64,000 bases of DNA from Ilumatobacter fluminis (GCF_004364865.1 NZ_SOAU01000001.1:2071001-2135000); one strand, 5' to 3'. Counted from the first letter of the stretch, positions 1 to 8,471 are shown. A program made the numbers and translations. The notes: generated by a model from the sequence alone, not told the origin.

Positions 1-34
1 GCTCGACGCCCGAGCGAACCGGCTGTCGTCGTGA
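1..34 (+). CDS. C-terminal tail of an upstream gene, possibly ruvX
   Basis: An open frame from position 2 ends at a TGA at 32-34 and encodes LDARANRLSS. Its stop overlaps the GTG start of mltG (GTGA), the same joint used by many operon genes in this window. In related actinobacteria the gene before mltG is usually ruvX, the Holliday-junction resolvase homologue. That identity is inferred from gene order alone, because ten residues cannot identify a family. Confidence 0.3.
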   Translation, partial: LDARANRLSS

Positions 35-1209
35 TCGACGAGCGCGACCTCGGCCGTTCCGACTGGGTTCCCGACGAGTGGGACGAGGTCGGCGAGGTTC
101 CCGCCGTCGAGCCGCTCCGGCGCCAGAACCGGATCGTGAAGTGGGTGATGTGGCTCGCACTGGTGCTCGTCACCGTGCTGATCATCGTGGCCGGCTACGT
201 CGGTTGGTGGTACCTCGACCGGGTCCGCCCCGACGGTGAGCTCACCGACCCGATCGCGTTCACGGTGGTCGAGGGCGATTCCGTCGAGACGTTGGCCGTG
301 CGGCTCGAGCTGGAAGGGTTCGTCGACGACGCGTCGGTGTTCGAGTGGTACGTCGAACGCAAGGGCGGGCTCGAGGTGACGCCCGGCTTCTATCAGATCC
401 GCCAGGGCGACCACATGGGCAACGTGCTGGCCCGACTGCGCACGCCGCCCGACCAGACGTACCAGCGGGTGACGTTCCCGGAGGGGTTCACGATCGAGCA
501 GATGGCCGATCGGCTGGCGGAGGAGATCCCACGGCTCGACCGTGACGCGTTCGTGGAGGCGGCCACCAGCGGCACGATCGAGTCGCGTTTCGCGCCCGAG
601 GGTGAGTCGTCGCTGGAAGGACTGCTCTTCCCCGACACGTACCAGGTGTCGAACGCCGACAACGAGGCCCAGGTGGTCGAGCGCATGTCGGCGCTGATGG
701 AGCGGGTCGCCAACGATCAGGAGGAGATCGAGGTCGGCGCCTACGTGAAGGGCCGGTCGGCCTACGACCTGATGATCATCGCGTCGATGATCGAGAAGGA
801 AGCCAAGCTCGACGAGGACCGTGCGAAGATCGCCCGGGTGATCTACAACCGCCTCGAGCTGGGCATGCCGCTCCAGATCGACGCCACGCTGTACTACGAG
901 GGCGACCGGGACACGCCGTTCCCGGTGCTCCGTCAGACGCCGGGTCCGTACAACTCGTACCTCAACACGGGGTTGCCGCCGACGCCGATCGCGAACCCGG
1001 GGCGGGCGTCGATCCGAGCGGCGATCAATCCGGCGCCCGACCCGCCGCCGGGCGATCCGATCTGCCAGGAGCTCGCGGACCCGACCCAGGATTGCCGCTA
1101 CCTGTTCTATGTGCTCGCGAACGAGCAGGGCGGACACGCGTTTGCCGCGACCGGCGAACAGCACCAGGCCAACGTCGACCGAGCAGCCGAACTGGGACTG
1201 CTCGACTGA
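31..1209 (+). CDS. mltG: Endolytic murein transglycosylase MltG (YceG-like)
   Basis: The 392-residue product would cleave nascent peptidoglycan strands at the outer face of the membrane and so end glycan chains. A cytoplasmic N-terminus of about 35 residues is followed by one membrane segment (roughly 37-60) and then an extracytoplasmic YceG domain. The catalytic glutamate is expected in the SMIEKEA motif (about E255); downstream family motifs LPPTPIANPG and YLFYVLANEQGGHAF are present. It starts at GTG, overlapping the preceding stop. aroE follows through a TGATG joint, so the two are co-transcribed. Confidence 0.93.
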   Translation: MIDERDLGRSDWVPDEWDEVGEVPAVEPLRRQNRIVKWVMWLALVLVTVLIIVAGYVGWWYLDRVRPDGELTDPIAFTVVEGDSVETLAVRLELEGFVDDASVFEWYVERKGGLEVTPGFYQIRQGDHMGNVLARLRTPPDQTYQRVTFPEGFTIEQMADRLAEEIPRLDRDAFVEAATSGTIESRFAPEGESSLEGLLFPDTYQVSNADNEAQVVERMSALMERVANDQEEIEVGAYVKGRSAYDLMIIASMIEKEAKLDEDRAKIARVIYNRLELGMPLQIDATLYYEGDRDTPFPVLRQTPGPYNSYLNTGLPPTPIANPGRASIRAAINPAPDPPPGDPICQELADPTQDCRYLFYVLANEQGGHAFAATGEQHQANVDRAAELGLLD

Positions 1210-2024
1210 TGGCGCTGCCTCGTCTCGCCGCCGTCATCGGCGCGCCCGTGCGGCACTCGCTGTCGCCGGCCATGCACAACGCCGTGTTCGCCGAGGGCGG
1301 GCTCGACTGGAGCTTCACCCGGTTCGAGGTCGTCCGTGGGGGAGCGGAGGCGGCGATCGACGCCATGGCGGTGCTCGGCATCGGCGGGTACGCCGTTACG
1401 ATGCCGCACAAGCAGCAGGCGTTCGAGTGCGTCGACGAGGTCGATCCGGCTGCCCGAGCGCTGGGCGCGGTCAACACCGTCGTGTTGAGGGACGACGGAT
1501 CGACGTACGGTGCCAGCACCGACGGCAACGGGTTCGTCGAGTCGCTGCTCGCCGAGGGGGTGGTCGTCGCCGACCGTCGCGTGGCCGTGATCGGCGCCGG
1601 GGGTGCCGCACGGTCGATCGTCGACGCGTTGGGACGGGCCGGTGCCGCGGACATCGTGATCGTGAACCGCACCAGGGCGAGCGCCGAGTCGGCCGCCGAA
1701 CTGGCCGAGGCCGCTCGGGCGGGCACGGTCGACGACGTGGCGGACGCCGACGTGCTGGTGAATGCGACGTCGGTCGGCATGGGCACCGACGATCTCCCGA
1801 TCGAGGCCCACCTGCTGCGACCCGACCTGGCGGTTGCCGACATCGTGTACCACCCCCTCGAGACGGCGTTGCTGCGGGCCGCTCGAGCGGTCGGCGCCAC
1901 GACCGTCGACGGTCTCGGCATGCTCGCCCATCAAGCGGTGCTCCAACAGGTGATCTGGACCGGCCAACGCCCCGACCCCGCCACCCTCCGCCGAGCCGCC
2001 GAGCACCAACTCGCCACCCCATGA
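1209..2024 (+). CDS. aroE: Shikimate dehydrogenase
   Basis: This 271-residue enzyme reduces 3-dehydroshikimate to shikimate with NADPH. Shikimate-binding motifs are visible at HSLSPAMHN, VTMPHK (K68, catalytic) and STDGNGF (D105, catalytic). The nucleotide loop GAGGAARS and the late motifs NATSVGMG and GLGMLAHQA follow. The ATG at 1209 shares one base with the mltG stop; reading further upstream would overlap mltG and has no family support. The stop codon (2022-2024) overlaps the first base pairs of a REP-like palindrome, so the gene's end touches a repeat element. Confidence 0.94.
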   Translation: MALPRLAAVIGAPVRHSLSPAMHNAVFAEGGLDWSFTRFEVVRGGAEAAIDAMAVLGIGGYAVTMPHKQQAFECVDEVDPAARALGAVNTVVLRDDGSTYGASTDGNGFVESLLAEGVVVADRRVAVIGAGGAARSIVDALGRAGAADIVIVNRTRASAESAAELAEAARAGTVDDVADADVLVNATSVGMGTDDLPIEAHLLRPDLAVADIVYHPLETALLRAARAVGATTVDGLGMLAHQAVLQQVIWTGQRPDPATLRRAAEHQLATP

Positions 2025-2051
2025 ACAGAAGGGGTCAGGCACCTTCTGTTC
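2023..2051. repeat. REP-like palindrome, copy 1
   Basis: GAACAGAAGG (2023-2032) and CCTTCTGTTC (2042-2051) are perfect inverse complements around a nine-base loop. The first two bases are the last two of the aroE stop codon. A second copy in the opposite orientation lies 31 bases downstream. Confidence 0.85.
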
Positions 2052-2082
2052 GCTGGATCGGAAGAGCCCGGCAGGCTGTCGT

Positions 2083-2111
2083 GAACAGAAGGTGCCTGAC
2101 CCCTTCTGTAC
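2083..2111. repeat. REP-like palindrome, copy 2 (inverted)
   Basis: This is the reverse complement of copy 1 with one change, at 2110, in the last arm (CCTTCTGTAC). The loop reads TGCCTGACC against GGTCAGGCA in copy 1. The head-to-head pair resembles bacterial REP/BIME units. It lies between aroE and the aroC promoter and might act as a terminator or mRNA end structure. Confidence 0.83.
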
Positions 2112-2140
2112 GCATGCGGTAGCTCGGAGGGCTGCGCCGG

Positions 2141-2153
2141 TAGCCTCGCTGCG
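2141..2153 (+). promoter_or_regulatory. Leaderless promoter of aroC
   Basis: A -10 element TAGCCT (2141-2146) is separated by seven bases from the aroC ATG at 2154, so the transcript would begin at or very near the start codon. No Shine-Dalgarno sequence is placed for this ATG. Confidence 0.6.
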
Positions 2154-3323
2154 ATGCTTCGTTTCCTCACGGCCGGTGAATCACACGGGCAAGCGCTCGT
2201 CGTGGTGCTCGAAGGACTGCCCGCCGGGCTCGAGATCACGGTGGAGGAGATCCAGGCCGAGATGGCCCGGCGCCGACTCGGCTACGGCCGCGGCCCCCGC
2301 CAGCGGTTCGAGGTCGACGAGCTGACGCTGATCGGCGGTGTCCGCCACGGCCGCACGCTCGGTTCGCCCGTCGCGATCGAGATCAAGAACACCGAGTGGT
2401 TCCGCAGCGACAAGTGGCACGAGGAGATGTCGCCGGCCCCCGGAGAGACGAAAGACCCGCTCACGCTCGTCCGCCCCGGCCACGCCGACCTGGCCGGCAT
2501 GCAGAAGTACGGCTTCACCGACGCTCGCGACGTGCTCGAACGGGCGTCGGCCCGCGAAACGGCCGCCCGAGTGGCCGGGGGAGCGATCGCCAAGAAGCTG
2601 CTGTCGTCGCTCGACGTCGAAGTCATCTCGCACGTGATCCAGATGGGTCAGGCCAAGATCGCCGACGACGCCGCCCGCCCGACGCCCGCCGACCTCGAAG
2701 CGGTCGACGGCGACGAGGTGCGCTGCTTCGATCCCGCCGCCAGCGCGGCGATGATCGACGAGATCAAGGCCGCCGCGAAGGAAGGCGACTCCCTCGGAGG
2801 CGTCGTCGAGGTGCTCGGCTTCAACGTGCCGATCGGCCTCGGCTCGCACGTCCACTGGGATCGCAAGCTCGACGGCATGCTCGCCCAGGCGCTCATGTCG
2901 ATCCAGGCCGTGAAGGGCGTCGAGATCGGCGATGGGTTCGAGGTGGCCGGCCGGCTCGGCAGCGCCGCCCACGACCCGATCCGCTGGGACAGTGACCAGA
3001 AGCGCTACACGCGGCTGTCGACGCTGGCCGGTGGCCTCGAGGGCGGCATCTCGAACGGCGAGTTGGTCGTGGCCCGCGCCGCCATGAAGCCGCTGGCCAC
3101 CCTGAACCGGCCCACGCTCGAAACGGTCGACGTGGTCACCAAGGAGTCGGGCGTCTCGTTCAAGGAGCGCACCGATGTCACCGCCGTGCCCGCCATGGGC
3201 GTCGTGGCCGAGACGATGGTCGCCCTGGTCCTCGCTCAGGAGGCGCTGCGGAAGTTCGGCGGCGACTCGATGAGCGAATTCGTGCGGAACGCCGAGTCGT
3301 TCAGCGCGAACCTGGAGTCATGA
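2154..3323 (+). CDS. aroC: Chorismate synthase
   Basis: The 389-residue product converts EPSP to chorismate using reduced FMN, the last common step of aromatic biosynthesis. The N-terminal signature FLTAGESHG is intact. RRRLGYGRGPRQ and the later RASARETAARVAGGAIAKK match conserved substrate- and flavin-binding segments. Length is typical for actinobacteria. It begins a new transcription unit after the REP pair and is joined to aroB by an ATGA overlap. Confidence 0.95.
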   Translation: MLRFLTAGESHGQALVVVLEGLPAGLEITVEEIQAEMARRRLGYGRGPRQRFEVDELTLIGGVRHGRTLGSPVAIEIKNTEWFRSDKWHEEMSPAPGETKDPLTLVRPGHADLAGMQKYGFTDARDVLERASARETAARVAGGAIAKKLLSSLDVEVISHVIQMGQAKIADDAARPTPADLEAVDGDEVRCFDPAASAAMIDEIKAAAKEGDSLGGVVEVLGFNVPIGLGSHVHWDRKLDGMLAQALMSIQAVKGVEIGDGFEVAGRLGSAAHDPIRWDSDQKRYTRLSTLAGGLEGGISNGELVVARAAMKPLATLNRPTLETVDVVTKESGVSFKERTDVTAVPAMGVVAETMVALVLAQEALRKFGGDSMSEFVRNAESFSANLES

Positions 3324-4336
3324 CCGGCCTGCGCCACCTGACGGTTCCCCTCGACGATCGCTCGTACGAGGTCGTCGTCGGACCGGGCGCTGCCTCGTAT
3401 CTCGGTTCCGTGTTGCCGGCGAGTGCCCGCCGAGCGGCGATCGTCACGCAAGACTCGATCCCGGTCGAGGTGCACACCGATCTGCCGTACGAGCGGTTCG
3501 TGATCGGCGAGGGTGAGCAGCACAAGTCGCTCGAGACGATCGGTGAGCTGTGCCGTGGCTTCGCCCGGATGGGGCTCACCCGCAACGACGTGGTGATCGG
3601 TGTCGGCGGCGGCATGGTCACCGACGTCGCCGGGTTCGCGGCGGCGTCGTACCACCGGGGCGTTCCCGTGGTGCACGTGTCGACGACGCTGCTCGGCATG
3701 GTCGACGCGGCGATCGGCGGCAAGACCGGCGTCAACCTGCCCGAGGGCAAGAACCTGGTCGGCGCGTTCTGGCAGCCGAGCGGCGTGATCTGTGATCTCG
3801 ACGCGCTCGAGAGTCTGCCGGACCGGGAGCGGCGCTGCGGGCTGGGGGAGATGGCGAAGTATCACTTCCTCACCGGTGACGACCTGCTCGCGCTCGACCT
3901 CACCGATCGGGTCGCCCGATGTGTCGAGATCAAGGCCGAGGTCGTGGCGAGCGACGAACGCGAGGGTGGCCGTCGGGCGATCCTCAACTACGGACACACG
4001 CTGGCGCACGCGCTCGAGATCTCGACCGAGCACCGCCTCGCCCACGGCGAAGCGGTGGCGATCGGGCTGATCTTCGCCGCGCACCTGGCGAACGTGATGG
4101 GTCGCATCCCGGTCGAGCGGGTCGACGAGCACTTCGCCGTCGTGGGGGAGGAGTACGGGCTCGCCACCGACATCCCGGCCGGCCTCGACGCCGACACCCT
4201 CGTCAGCCTGATGCACCGAGACAAGAAGGCGCTCGACGGGCTGACGTTCGTGCTCGACGGGCCGAACGGTGTCGAGGTCGTCGCCGGTGTCGACGAGGCA
4301 CCCGTGCGCGAAGCGCTCGACCGCATGCTGCCGTGA
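3320..4336 (+). CDS. aroB: 3-Dehydroquinate synthase
   Basis: This 338-residue enzyme cyclises DAHP to 3-dehydroquinate and needs NAD and a divalent metal. Visible motifs are GVGGGMVTDVAGF (NAD binding), TTLLGMVDAAIGGKTGVN and the metal-ligand segments LNYGHTLAHALE and HRLAHGEAVAIGL. The ATG overlaps the aroC stop by four bases. Many actinobacteria place aroK (shikimate kinase) between aroC and aroB; here the two abut directly, so shikimate kinase must be encoded elsewhere. Confidence 0.94.
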   Translation: MTGLRHLTVPLDDRSYEVVVGPGAASYLGSVLPASARRAAIVTQDSIPVEVHTDLPYERFVIGEGEQHKSLETIGELCRGFARMGLTRNDVVIGVGGGMVTDVAGFAAASYHRGVPVVHVSTTLLGMVDAAIGGKTGVNLPEGKNLVGAFWQPSGVICDLDALESLPDRERRCGLGEMAKYHFLTGDDLLALDLTDRVARCVEIKAEVVASDEREGGRRAILNYGHTLAHALEISTEHRLAHGEAVAIGLIFAAHLANVMGRIPVERVDEHFAVVGEEYGLATDIPAGLDADTLVSLMHRDKKALDGLTFVLDGPNGVEVVAGVDEAPVREALDRMLP

Positions 4337-4887
4337 GCTTCGACCGGCTCGAGACCGACCGGCTGGTGCTGCGTCGGTGGACCGACGCCGACCGGCCGGC
4401 GTTCCACGCCATGAACAGCGATCCGGCGGTGATGGCGACGCTCGGCCCGGTCATGCGGCGCAGCGAGTCGGACGCGTTCATGAACCGCATCACCGAGGCG
4501 TTCGAGCTCCAGGGCTACGGCCTGTGGTGCGTCGAGGCGGACGGCGAGCCGATCGGGTTCACCGGCTACATGAAGCCGTGGTTCCGTGACGGCGTCGAGA
4601 TCGGCTGGCGCATCATGTCGCACGCCTGGGGTCGTGGATACGCGCCCGAGGCGGCGAGGGCGTGTCTCGACCTGGGGTTCCGGCCACGTGACGATGGCGG
4701 GATCGGCTTCGACGAGGTGATCACGTTCACCGCCAGGTCGAACGACAAGTCGATCCGGGTGATGGAGAAGCTGGGCTTCACGCGCGATCCCGACGGCGAC
4801 TTCGACCACCCCGGCGTCGCCGAAGGCAACCCCCTGCGCCCCCACGTGCTCTACCGCATGACCGCGACGGAGTGGTCGACCCGCTGA
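4333..4887 (+). CDS. GNAT-family N-acetyltransferase (RimJ/RimL type)
   Basis: The 184-residue product matches the RimJ/RimL branch of acetyl-CoA-dependent N-acyltransferases. It opens with LETDRLVLRRW, has VEIGWRIMSHAWGRGYAPEA as the acetyl-CoA pyrophosphate loop region, and has SNDKSIRVMEKLGF near the end. The GTG start overlaps the aroB stop (GTGA), so it is the last gene of the aroC-aroB unit. The substrate cannot be read from sequence. No functional link with shikimate synthesis is evident beyond co-transcription. Confidence 0.85.
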   Translation: MSFDRLETDRLVLRRWTDADRPAFHAMNSDPAVMATLGPVMRRSESDAFMNRITEAFELQGYGLWCVEADGEPIGFTGYMKPWFRDGVEIGWRIMSHAWGRGYAPEAARACLDLGFRPRDDGGIGFDEVITFTARSNDKSIRVMEKLGFTRDPDGDFDHPGVAEGNPLRPHVLYRMTATEWSTR

Positions 4888-4921
4888 CTACTCCGAAGCG
4901 GTGACTCGGGCACAGATCGGC

Positions 4922-5125
4922 TCAGGGTCGGTAGTCGAGCAGATCACCAGGTCGGCAGTCCAACGCCTCGCAGATGGCATCCAGCGTCGTGAATCTGATC
5001 GCGCGAGCCTTCCCGGTCTTGAGAATCGACAGGTTGGCCACCGTGATGCCGACGGCGTCCGACAGTTCGGTCAGGGTCAGTCCCCGCTCGTCGAGGATCT
5101 CCTCGAGTCGGACATCGATGGGCAC
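4922..5125 (-). CDS. Small XRE-family regulator (YozG-like)
   Basis: This 67-residue protein is essentially one helix-turn-helix: LTLTELSDAVGITVANLSIL, then KTGKARAIRFTTLDAICEALDC, and it ends RPGDLLDYRP. Such compact Cro/CI-type regulators are habitual partners of DUF2975 membrane proteins. The GTG at 5125 is one base past the DUF2975 stop, which makes a tight two-gene operon and excludes longer starts lying in the DUF2975 frame. It probably represses its own operon through the inverted repeat at 5790-5808, which is inference. Confidence 0.82.
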   Translation of the reverse strand: MPIDVRLEEILDERGLTLTELSDAVGITVANLSILKTGKARAIRFTTLDAICEALDCRPGDLLDYRP

Positions 5126-5126
5126 G

Positions 5127-5792
5127 TCAGATCGTCTCCCGTTCGAACGACCGGAGTTCACTGCCGGTGCTGAAGACCTCGGCCAGGGCGACGATGAGCA
5201 GCGCCACCACTCCCGCACTGATCCAGCCGAGCCTGGGCAGGGAGACGTTTACTGCGAGCTCACTCTCGAGCGTCCGTGTGAGCACTCGATCTCCGATCTC
5301 GAGGACCAGCTGCCACATGAGGACGATCGCGGCGAGCCATCGGATCCGGCGGACGTTGACCGGGTCGAACGGATCGGCGACTCGTGCTGAGCGAACGATG
5401 CGGCGGAGAATGACGAGCGCGGCCCACGACAGCCCCAGGAGGACGGCTCCACCGACGACGATGGCGAGGCGGGAATCGAGGTCGTCCGGATCGACCGTGA
5501 CCGCGGCTTCGATCTCTGGCTCACGCTGGAAGGTGCCCAGACCGAGGTCGCGTTCGAAGCCGACAGAGGTGAGCGATGCACCGTCGCCGCTGACGACGAC
5601 CGAACGATCGTCATCGAAGCCGATCGTGTAGGGCGGCTCGATCGTGACACCGACCGATGCCGAACCCCGTCCACTGATCACCACGATGCCCAGCACGGCG
5701 ACGAGACACGAGAGCACCACGAGCACGACCATGGCGACCGACGTCGCCCGGTCGAGCAACCTGATGCCGGGGCGTTCGCTCGTGGAGTCCAT
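5127..5792 (-). CDS. DUF2975 family membrane protein
   Basis: The 221-residue protein has a hydrophobic segment near residues 17-40, an extracytoplasmic stretch of about 65 residues rich in Asp and Val, and then three further membrane segments. The architecture and the directly following small XRE gene match DUF2975, whose biochemical role is unknown. The ATG lies inside an inverted repeat and has no Shine-Dalgarno sequence, consistent with a leaderless, operator-controlled transcript. Confidence 0.75.
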   Translation of the reverse strand: MDSTSERPGIRLLDRATSVAMVVLVVLSCLVAVLGIVVISGRGSASVGVTIEPPYTIGFDDDRSVVVSGDGASLTSVGFERDLGLGTFQREPEIEAAVTVDPDDLDSRLAIVVGGAVLLGLSWAALVILRRIVRSARVADPFDPVNVRRIRWLAAIVLMWQLVLEIGDRVLTRTLESELAVNVSLPRLGWISAGVVALLIVALAEVFSTGSELRSFERETI

Positions 5793-5808
5793 ATCGATAA
5801 ACGATATG
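5790..5808. promoter_or_regulatory. Operator-like inverted repeat over the DUF2975 start
   Basis: CATATCG (5790-5796) and CGATATG (5802-5808) form a perfect seven-base inverted repeat with a five-base spacer. On the minus strand it contains a -10-like TATCGT eight bases before the start codon, so a bound regulator would cover both promoter and start. The XRE protein encoded in the same operon is the obvious candidate. Confidence 0.6.
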
Positions 5809-5832
5809 CATCGCTGGTCGTGGTGTCGAGTC

Positions 5833-6777
5833 CTATTCGGGTCCTGTTGCGACGATGGCGTCGACGTCGGCTCGGTCGGCGTCGGTGAGGTGCCACCCGG
5901 CGGCGGCGACGTTGGCGTCGATCTGCCCGGCCGTCGTGGCGCCGGCGATCACGGTGGCGACCAGTGGGTGCGAGGTGTGCCAGCTGATGGCGAGATCGAG
6001 CAGGGTGCGGCCGTGATCGGCGGCGAACTCGATCAGCCGCTCGACGACGGCGAGCTTGTCGTCGTCGATGAAGTTGGCGGCGCGGTCACCCCACACGGTC
6101 AGGCGCGCGCCTTCCGGACGCTCGCTGCCGGCTCGGTACTTGCCCGTGAGGAGGCCGGATTCGAGCGGGAAGTAGGGAACGAAGGCGATGCCCAGTTCGG
6201 CGCAGGCGTCGAACACACCGTCGTGCTCGGGGTCGCGGGTGAGCACGCTGTAGTGGTTCTGCACCGACGGCCACGAGCGCAGGCCGAGCTCGGCGCCGAC
6301 GTCGAACGCTTCCCGGAGCTGTTGGGCGGTGGCGGCCGTGATTCCGATCTCGCGGATCTTGCCCTCGTTGCGCAGTTCGGCGAGGCACCCGAGGGTGTCG
6401 GCGATCGGGGTGTCGGGGTCGGGTCGGTGGAGCTGGAAGTGGTCGACGTAGTCGGTGTCGAGACGGGTCAGGCTGGCTTCCAGCCGTCGGCGGATCTGGA
6501 CCGGGTCGCCCCCACGCTCGCCGTCGGTGAGTGAGGCGGTGTGCCCCCACTTGGTGGCGATCAGGACCTCGCTCCGCCGAGCACCGAGCGCCCGACCCAG
6601 CAGCTCCTCGGATGTGCCGGACCCGTACGACTCGGCGGTGTCGAAGTAGTCGATGCCGGCGGCGATCGCCGCGTCGACGACCGCCTGCGTCTGATCGGCG
6701 TCGATCCGCCCGCCGAAGTTGTTGCACCCCAACCCGACGACCCCGACCTCGAGCACCCCCAACGACCGATGTTCCAT
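5833..6777 (-). CDS. Aldo/keto reductase
   Basis: The 314-residue product is a TIM-barrel NADPH-dependent oxidoreductase of the AKR superfamily. The catalytic tetrad can be placed in FDTAESYGSG (Asp, Tyr), IATKWGH (Lys) and DHFQLHRPD (His). The start LGVGLGCNNFGG-type segment begins soon after MEHRSLG. The ATG at 6777 is preferred because a -10 element TAGGTT lies seven bases upstream; the frame remains open 24 codons further. The substrate is unknown, and the gene has its own promoter. Confidence 0.88.
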   Translation of the reverse strand: MEHRSLGVLEVGVVGLGCNNFGGRIDADQTQAVVDAAIAAGIDYFDTAESYGSGTSEELLGRALGARRSEVLIATKWGHTASLTDGERGGDPVQIRRRLEASLTRLDTDYVDHFQLHRPDPDTPIADTLGCLAELRNEGKIREIGITAATAQQLREAFDVGAELGLRSWPSVQNHYSVLTRDPEHDGVFDACAELGIAFVPYFPLESGLLTGKYRAGSERPEGARLTVWGDRAANFIDDDKLAVVERLIEFAADHGRTLLDLAISWHTSHPLVATVIAGATTAGQIDANVAAAGWHLTDADRADVDAIVATGPE

Positions 6778-6790
6778 CCGCCGGAACCTA
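6778..6790 (-). promoter_or_regulatory. Leaderless promoter of the aldo/keto reductase
   Basis: TAGGTT (6790-6785 on the minus strand) lies seven bases before the ATG at 6777. No ribosome-binding site is needed if transcription begins at the start codon. Confidence 0.55.
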
Positions 6791-6812
6791 CCGGGTTCGG
6801 TTCGATCTGATA

Positions 6813-7113
6813 GTCCGGCGTGTCCGAGATCTCGGCACCGATGCGGCACGGAAGTTTGCTGATCTGCTCGATGCCGTCGAGCACGACGGTGAGCGGTACA
6901 CGATCACCCGACGCGGCAGGGCCGTAGCGTTCATCGAGCCGGTGACGCGGGGAGGGGGCGGACGTCAAGGATCTGCTGGGCTGCGACGCAGCGGCGTCCG
7001 GTCGCACGGTGGTGAGTGCTGACCGGCATGCCTTCGAGGGGCTTATCGGGATCTCGGCAGTCGACTATCGATCCACCCGATTGTTGCATTTCACCTGGAT
7101 TTCCCTTGCCTGA
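6813..7113 (+). pseudogene. Remnant of a Phd/YefM antitoxin - PIN toxin locus
   Basis: One frame from about 6813 reads VRDLGTDAARKFADLLDAVE and then ITRRGRAVAFIEPV, a Phd/YefM-type antitoxin N-terminal half, but it lacks a usable start. Near 6950 the homology moves to a second frame reading GEGADVKDLL, a typical antitoxin end. That frame continues into TVVSADRHAFEGL and ISAVDY, resembling the last strand of a VapC-like PIN toxin, and stops at 7113. The antitoxin tail and most of the toxin are missing. A frameshift plus internal deletion explains this; both family calls rest on short motifs. Confidence 0.5.
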
Positions 7114-7135
7114 CGAACTGGAGTTCGGGTAAGAT
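7106..7135 (+). promoter_or_regulatory. Sigma-70-like promoter of the DUF222/HNH gene
   Basis: TTGCCT (7106-7111) and TAAGAT (7130-7135) are separated by 18 bases. A strong Shine-Dalgarno sequence AAAGGAGG lies just before the ATG at 7184. This leadered organisation contrasts with the leaderless neighbours. Confidence 0.5.
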
Positions 7136-7183
7136 GCCTGCACCGACTTCCCCTTCTTTCCCCATCATCGAAAGGAGGATGAC

Positions 7184-8455
7184 ATGCCACGAGATGGAAC
7201 CATCTCGAACGACTCGCCGGCCGAGTCGCCGATCGCTGCGGCGTTCGCGGTCGTGCGTGATTCGGATCCTGATGTGCTCGACAGCGATGAGCTGTCGGCG
7301 TATCTGGATGCGGTGTCCCAGGTTCGTGCCTGGTGCGACGCCCGTCAGGTGCGTGCCACACGCCGTCAACGACAGCTCGCTGCCGAAGGCCGGGCGACCC
7401 AACCTGAACACGCGTTGTCGAACCATGGCCGCCAGTCATCGAAAGACGCCAAGACGGCCGCGGAGCGCGAAGAAGTGTGCACCTCGATGCCCGTGTTCGA
7501 GGACGCCCTCGATCAGGGCACCGTCACGGCCGGCCACGTCGACGCCATCGCATCGGCGACCCGAAACCTCGACGAGGCAGAACGAGCCGAGTTCGTGGGC
7601 GAAGCAGAGAACCTGCTCGATGACGCCCACGACCAAGGTGTCGACCAGTTCGCGAAGAACTGCCGGGGCTTGGCCAAGAGCATCCGGGCACGACACAACG
7701 CCAGGGCCGCCGAAGACGAGCTGGAGCAGCAGCGCAAGCAGTCGAAGGTGACGCGCTGGGTCGACAAGGACACCGGGATGCACAAGACGTTGATCGAGTG
7801 CGACCCGGTCACCGACCGAGCGATTTGGGCGGCGATCCAGACCGCTCGAGGTCGGCTCCGGCGCCGCGACCAGCAGACCGGCGGCGCCCGCACGAGCTGG
7901 GACCGCCTCACGGTCGATGCCGTCGTCGACGCCGTCACGAACGGCCACGGCGCCAACGGCACCCTGGTCGTGCACGTCGGCCTCGACGGCCTGACCGACA
8001 CCATGAACGGATCGATGACCGCTGCGGTCGGGTTGTGCGAGACCGATTCGGGGGTGCCGGTGCCGATCTCGACCATGCGGCGCCTCGCCTGTGACGCCGA
8101 CATCATCCCGGTCGTGCTGGACGGCGACGGTGTCGCACTCGACCAAGGACGAGCCAAACGGCTTGCGACACCCGAGCAGCGCACCGCGATCGAAGCGATG
8201 CACGCCACGTGCGTCCACCCCGACTGTTCGGTGTCGATCGACGACTGCCGGATCCACCACACGACCCCATGGCAATACGGCGGCCGAACCGACCTCGCCG
8301 ACCTGGCCCCGGTCTGCGAGACCCACCACCACCTCGTCCACGAAGGCGGCTGGGAACTCACCATCGAACACGACCGCACCGCCACCTGGACCCGACCCGA
8401 CGGCACCATCTACTGGACCGGCCCCACCAACGACCGAACCCACCCCGCCGCCTGA
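7184..8455 (+). CDS. DUF222 / HNH endonuclease-domain protein (13E12-type)
   Basis: The 423-residue protein has a long helical N-terminal DUF222-like region followed by a C-terminal HNH module: CVHPDCSVSIDDCRIHHTTP, then YGGRTDLADLAPVCETHHH. Cysteine and histidine metal ligands and the central His are intact. Family members occur in many divergent copies in actinobacteria and are known in mycobacteria as the 13E12 repeat family; their function is not established. It sits alone between a decayed toxin-antitoxin locus and a repeat cluster, suggesting a recombination-prone or inserted segment. Confidence 0.83.
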   Translation: MPRDGTISNDSPAESPIAAAFAVVRDSDPDVLDSDELSAYLDAVSQVRAWCDARQVRATRRQRQLAAEGRATQPEHALSNHGRQSSKDAKTAAEREEVCTSMPVFEDALDQGTVTAGHVDAIASATRNLDEAERAEFVGEAENLLDDAHDQGVDQFAKNCRGLAKSIRARHNARAAEDELEQQRKQSKVTRWVDKDTGMHKTLIECDPVTDRAIWAAIQTARGRLRRRDQQTGGARTSWDRLTVDAVVDAVTNGHGANGTLVVHVGLDGLTDTMNGSMTAAVGLCETDSGVPVPISTMRRLACDADIIPVVLDGDGVALDQGRAKRLATPEQRTAIEAMHATCVHPDCSVSIDDCRIHHTTPWQYGGRTDLADLAPVCETHHHLVHEGGWELTIEHDRTATWTRPDGTIYWTGPTNDRTHPAA

Positions 8456-8471
8456 ACCCAGCCGCCAGCTA

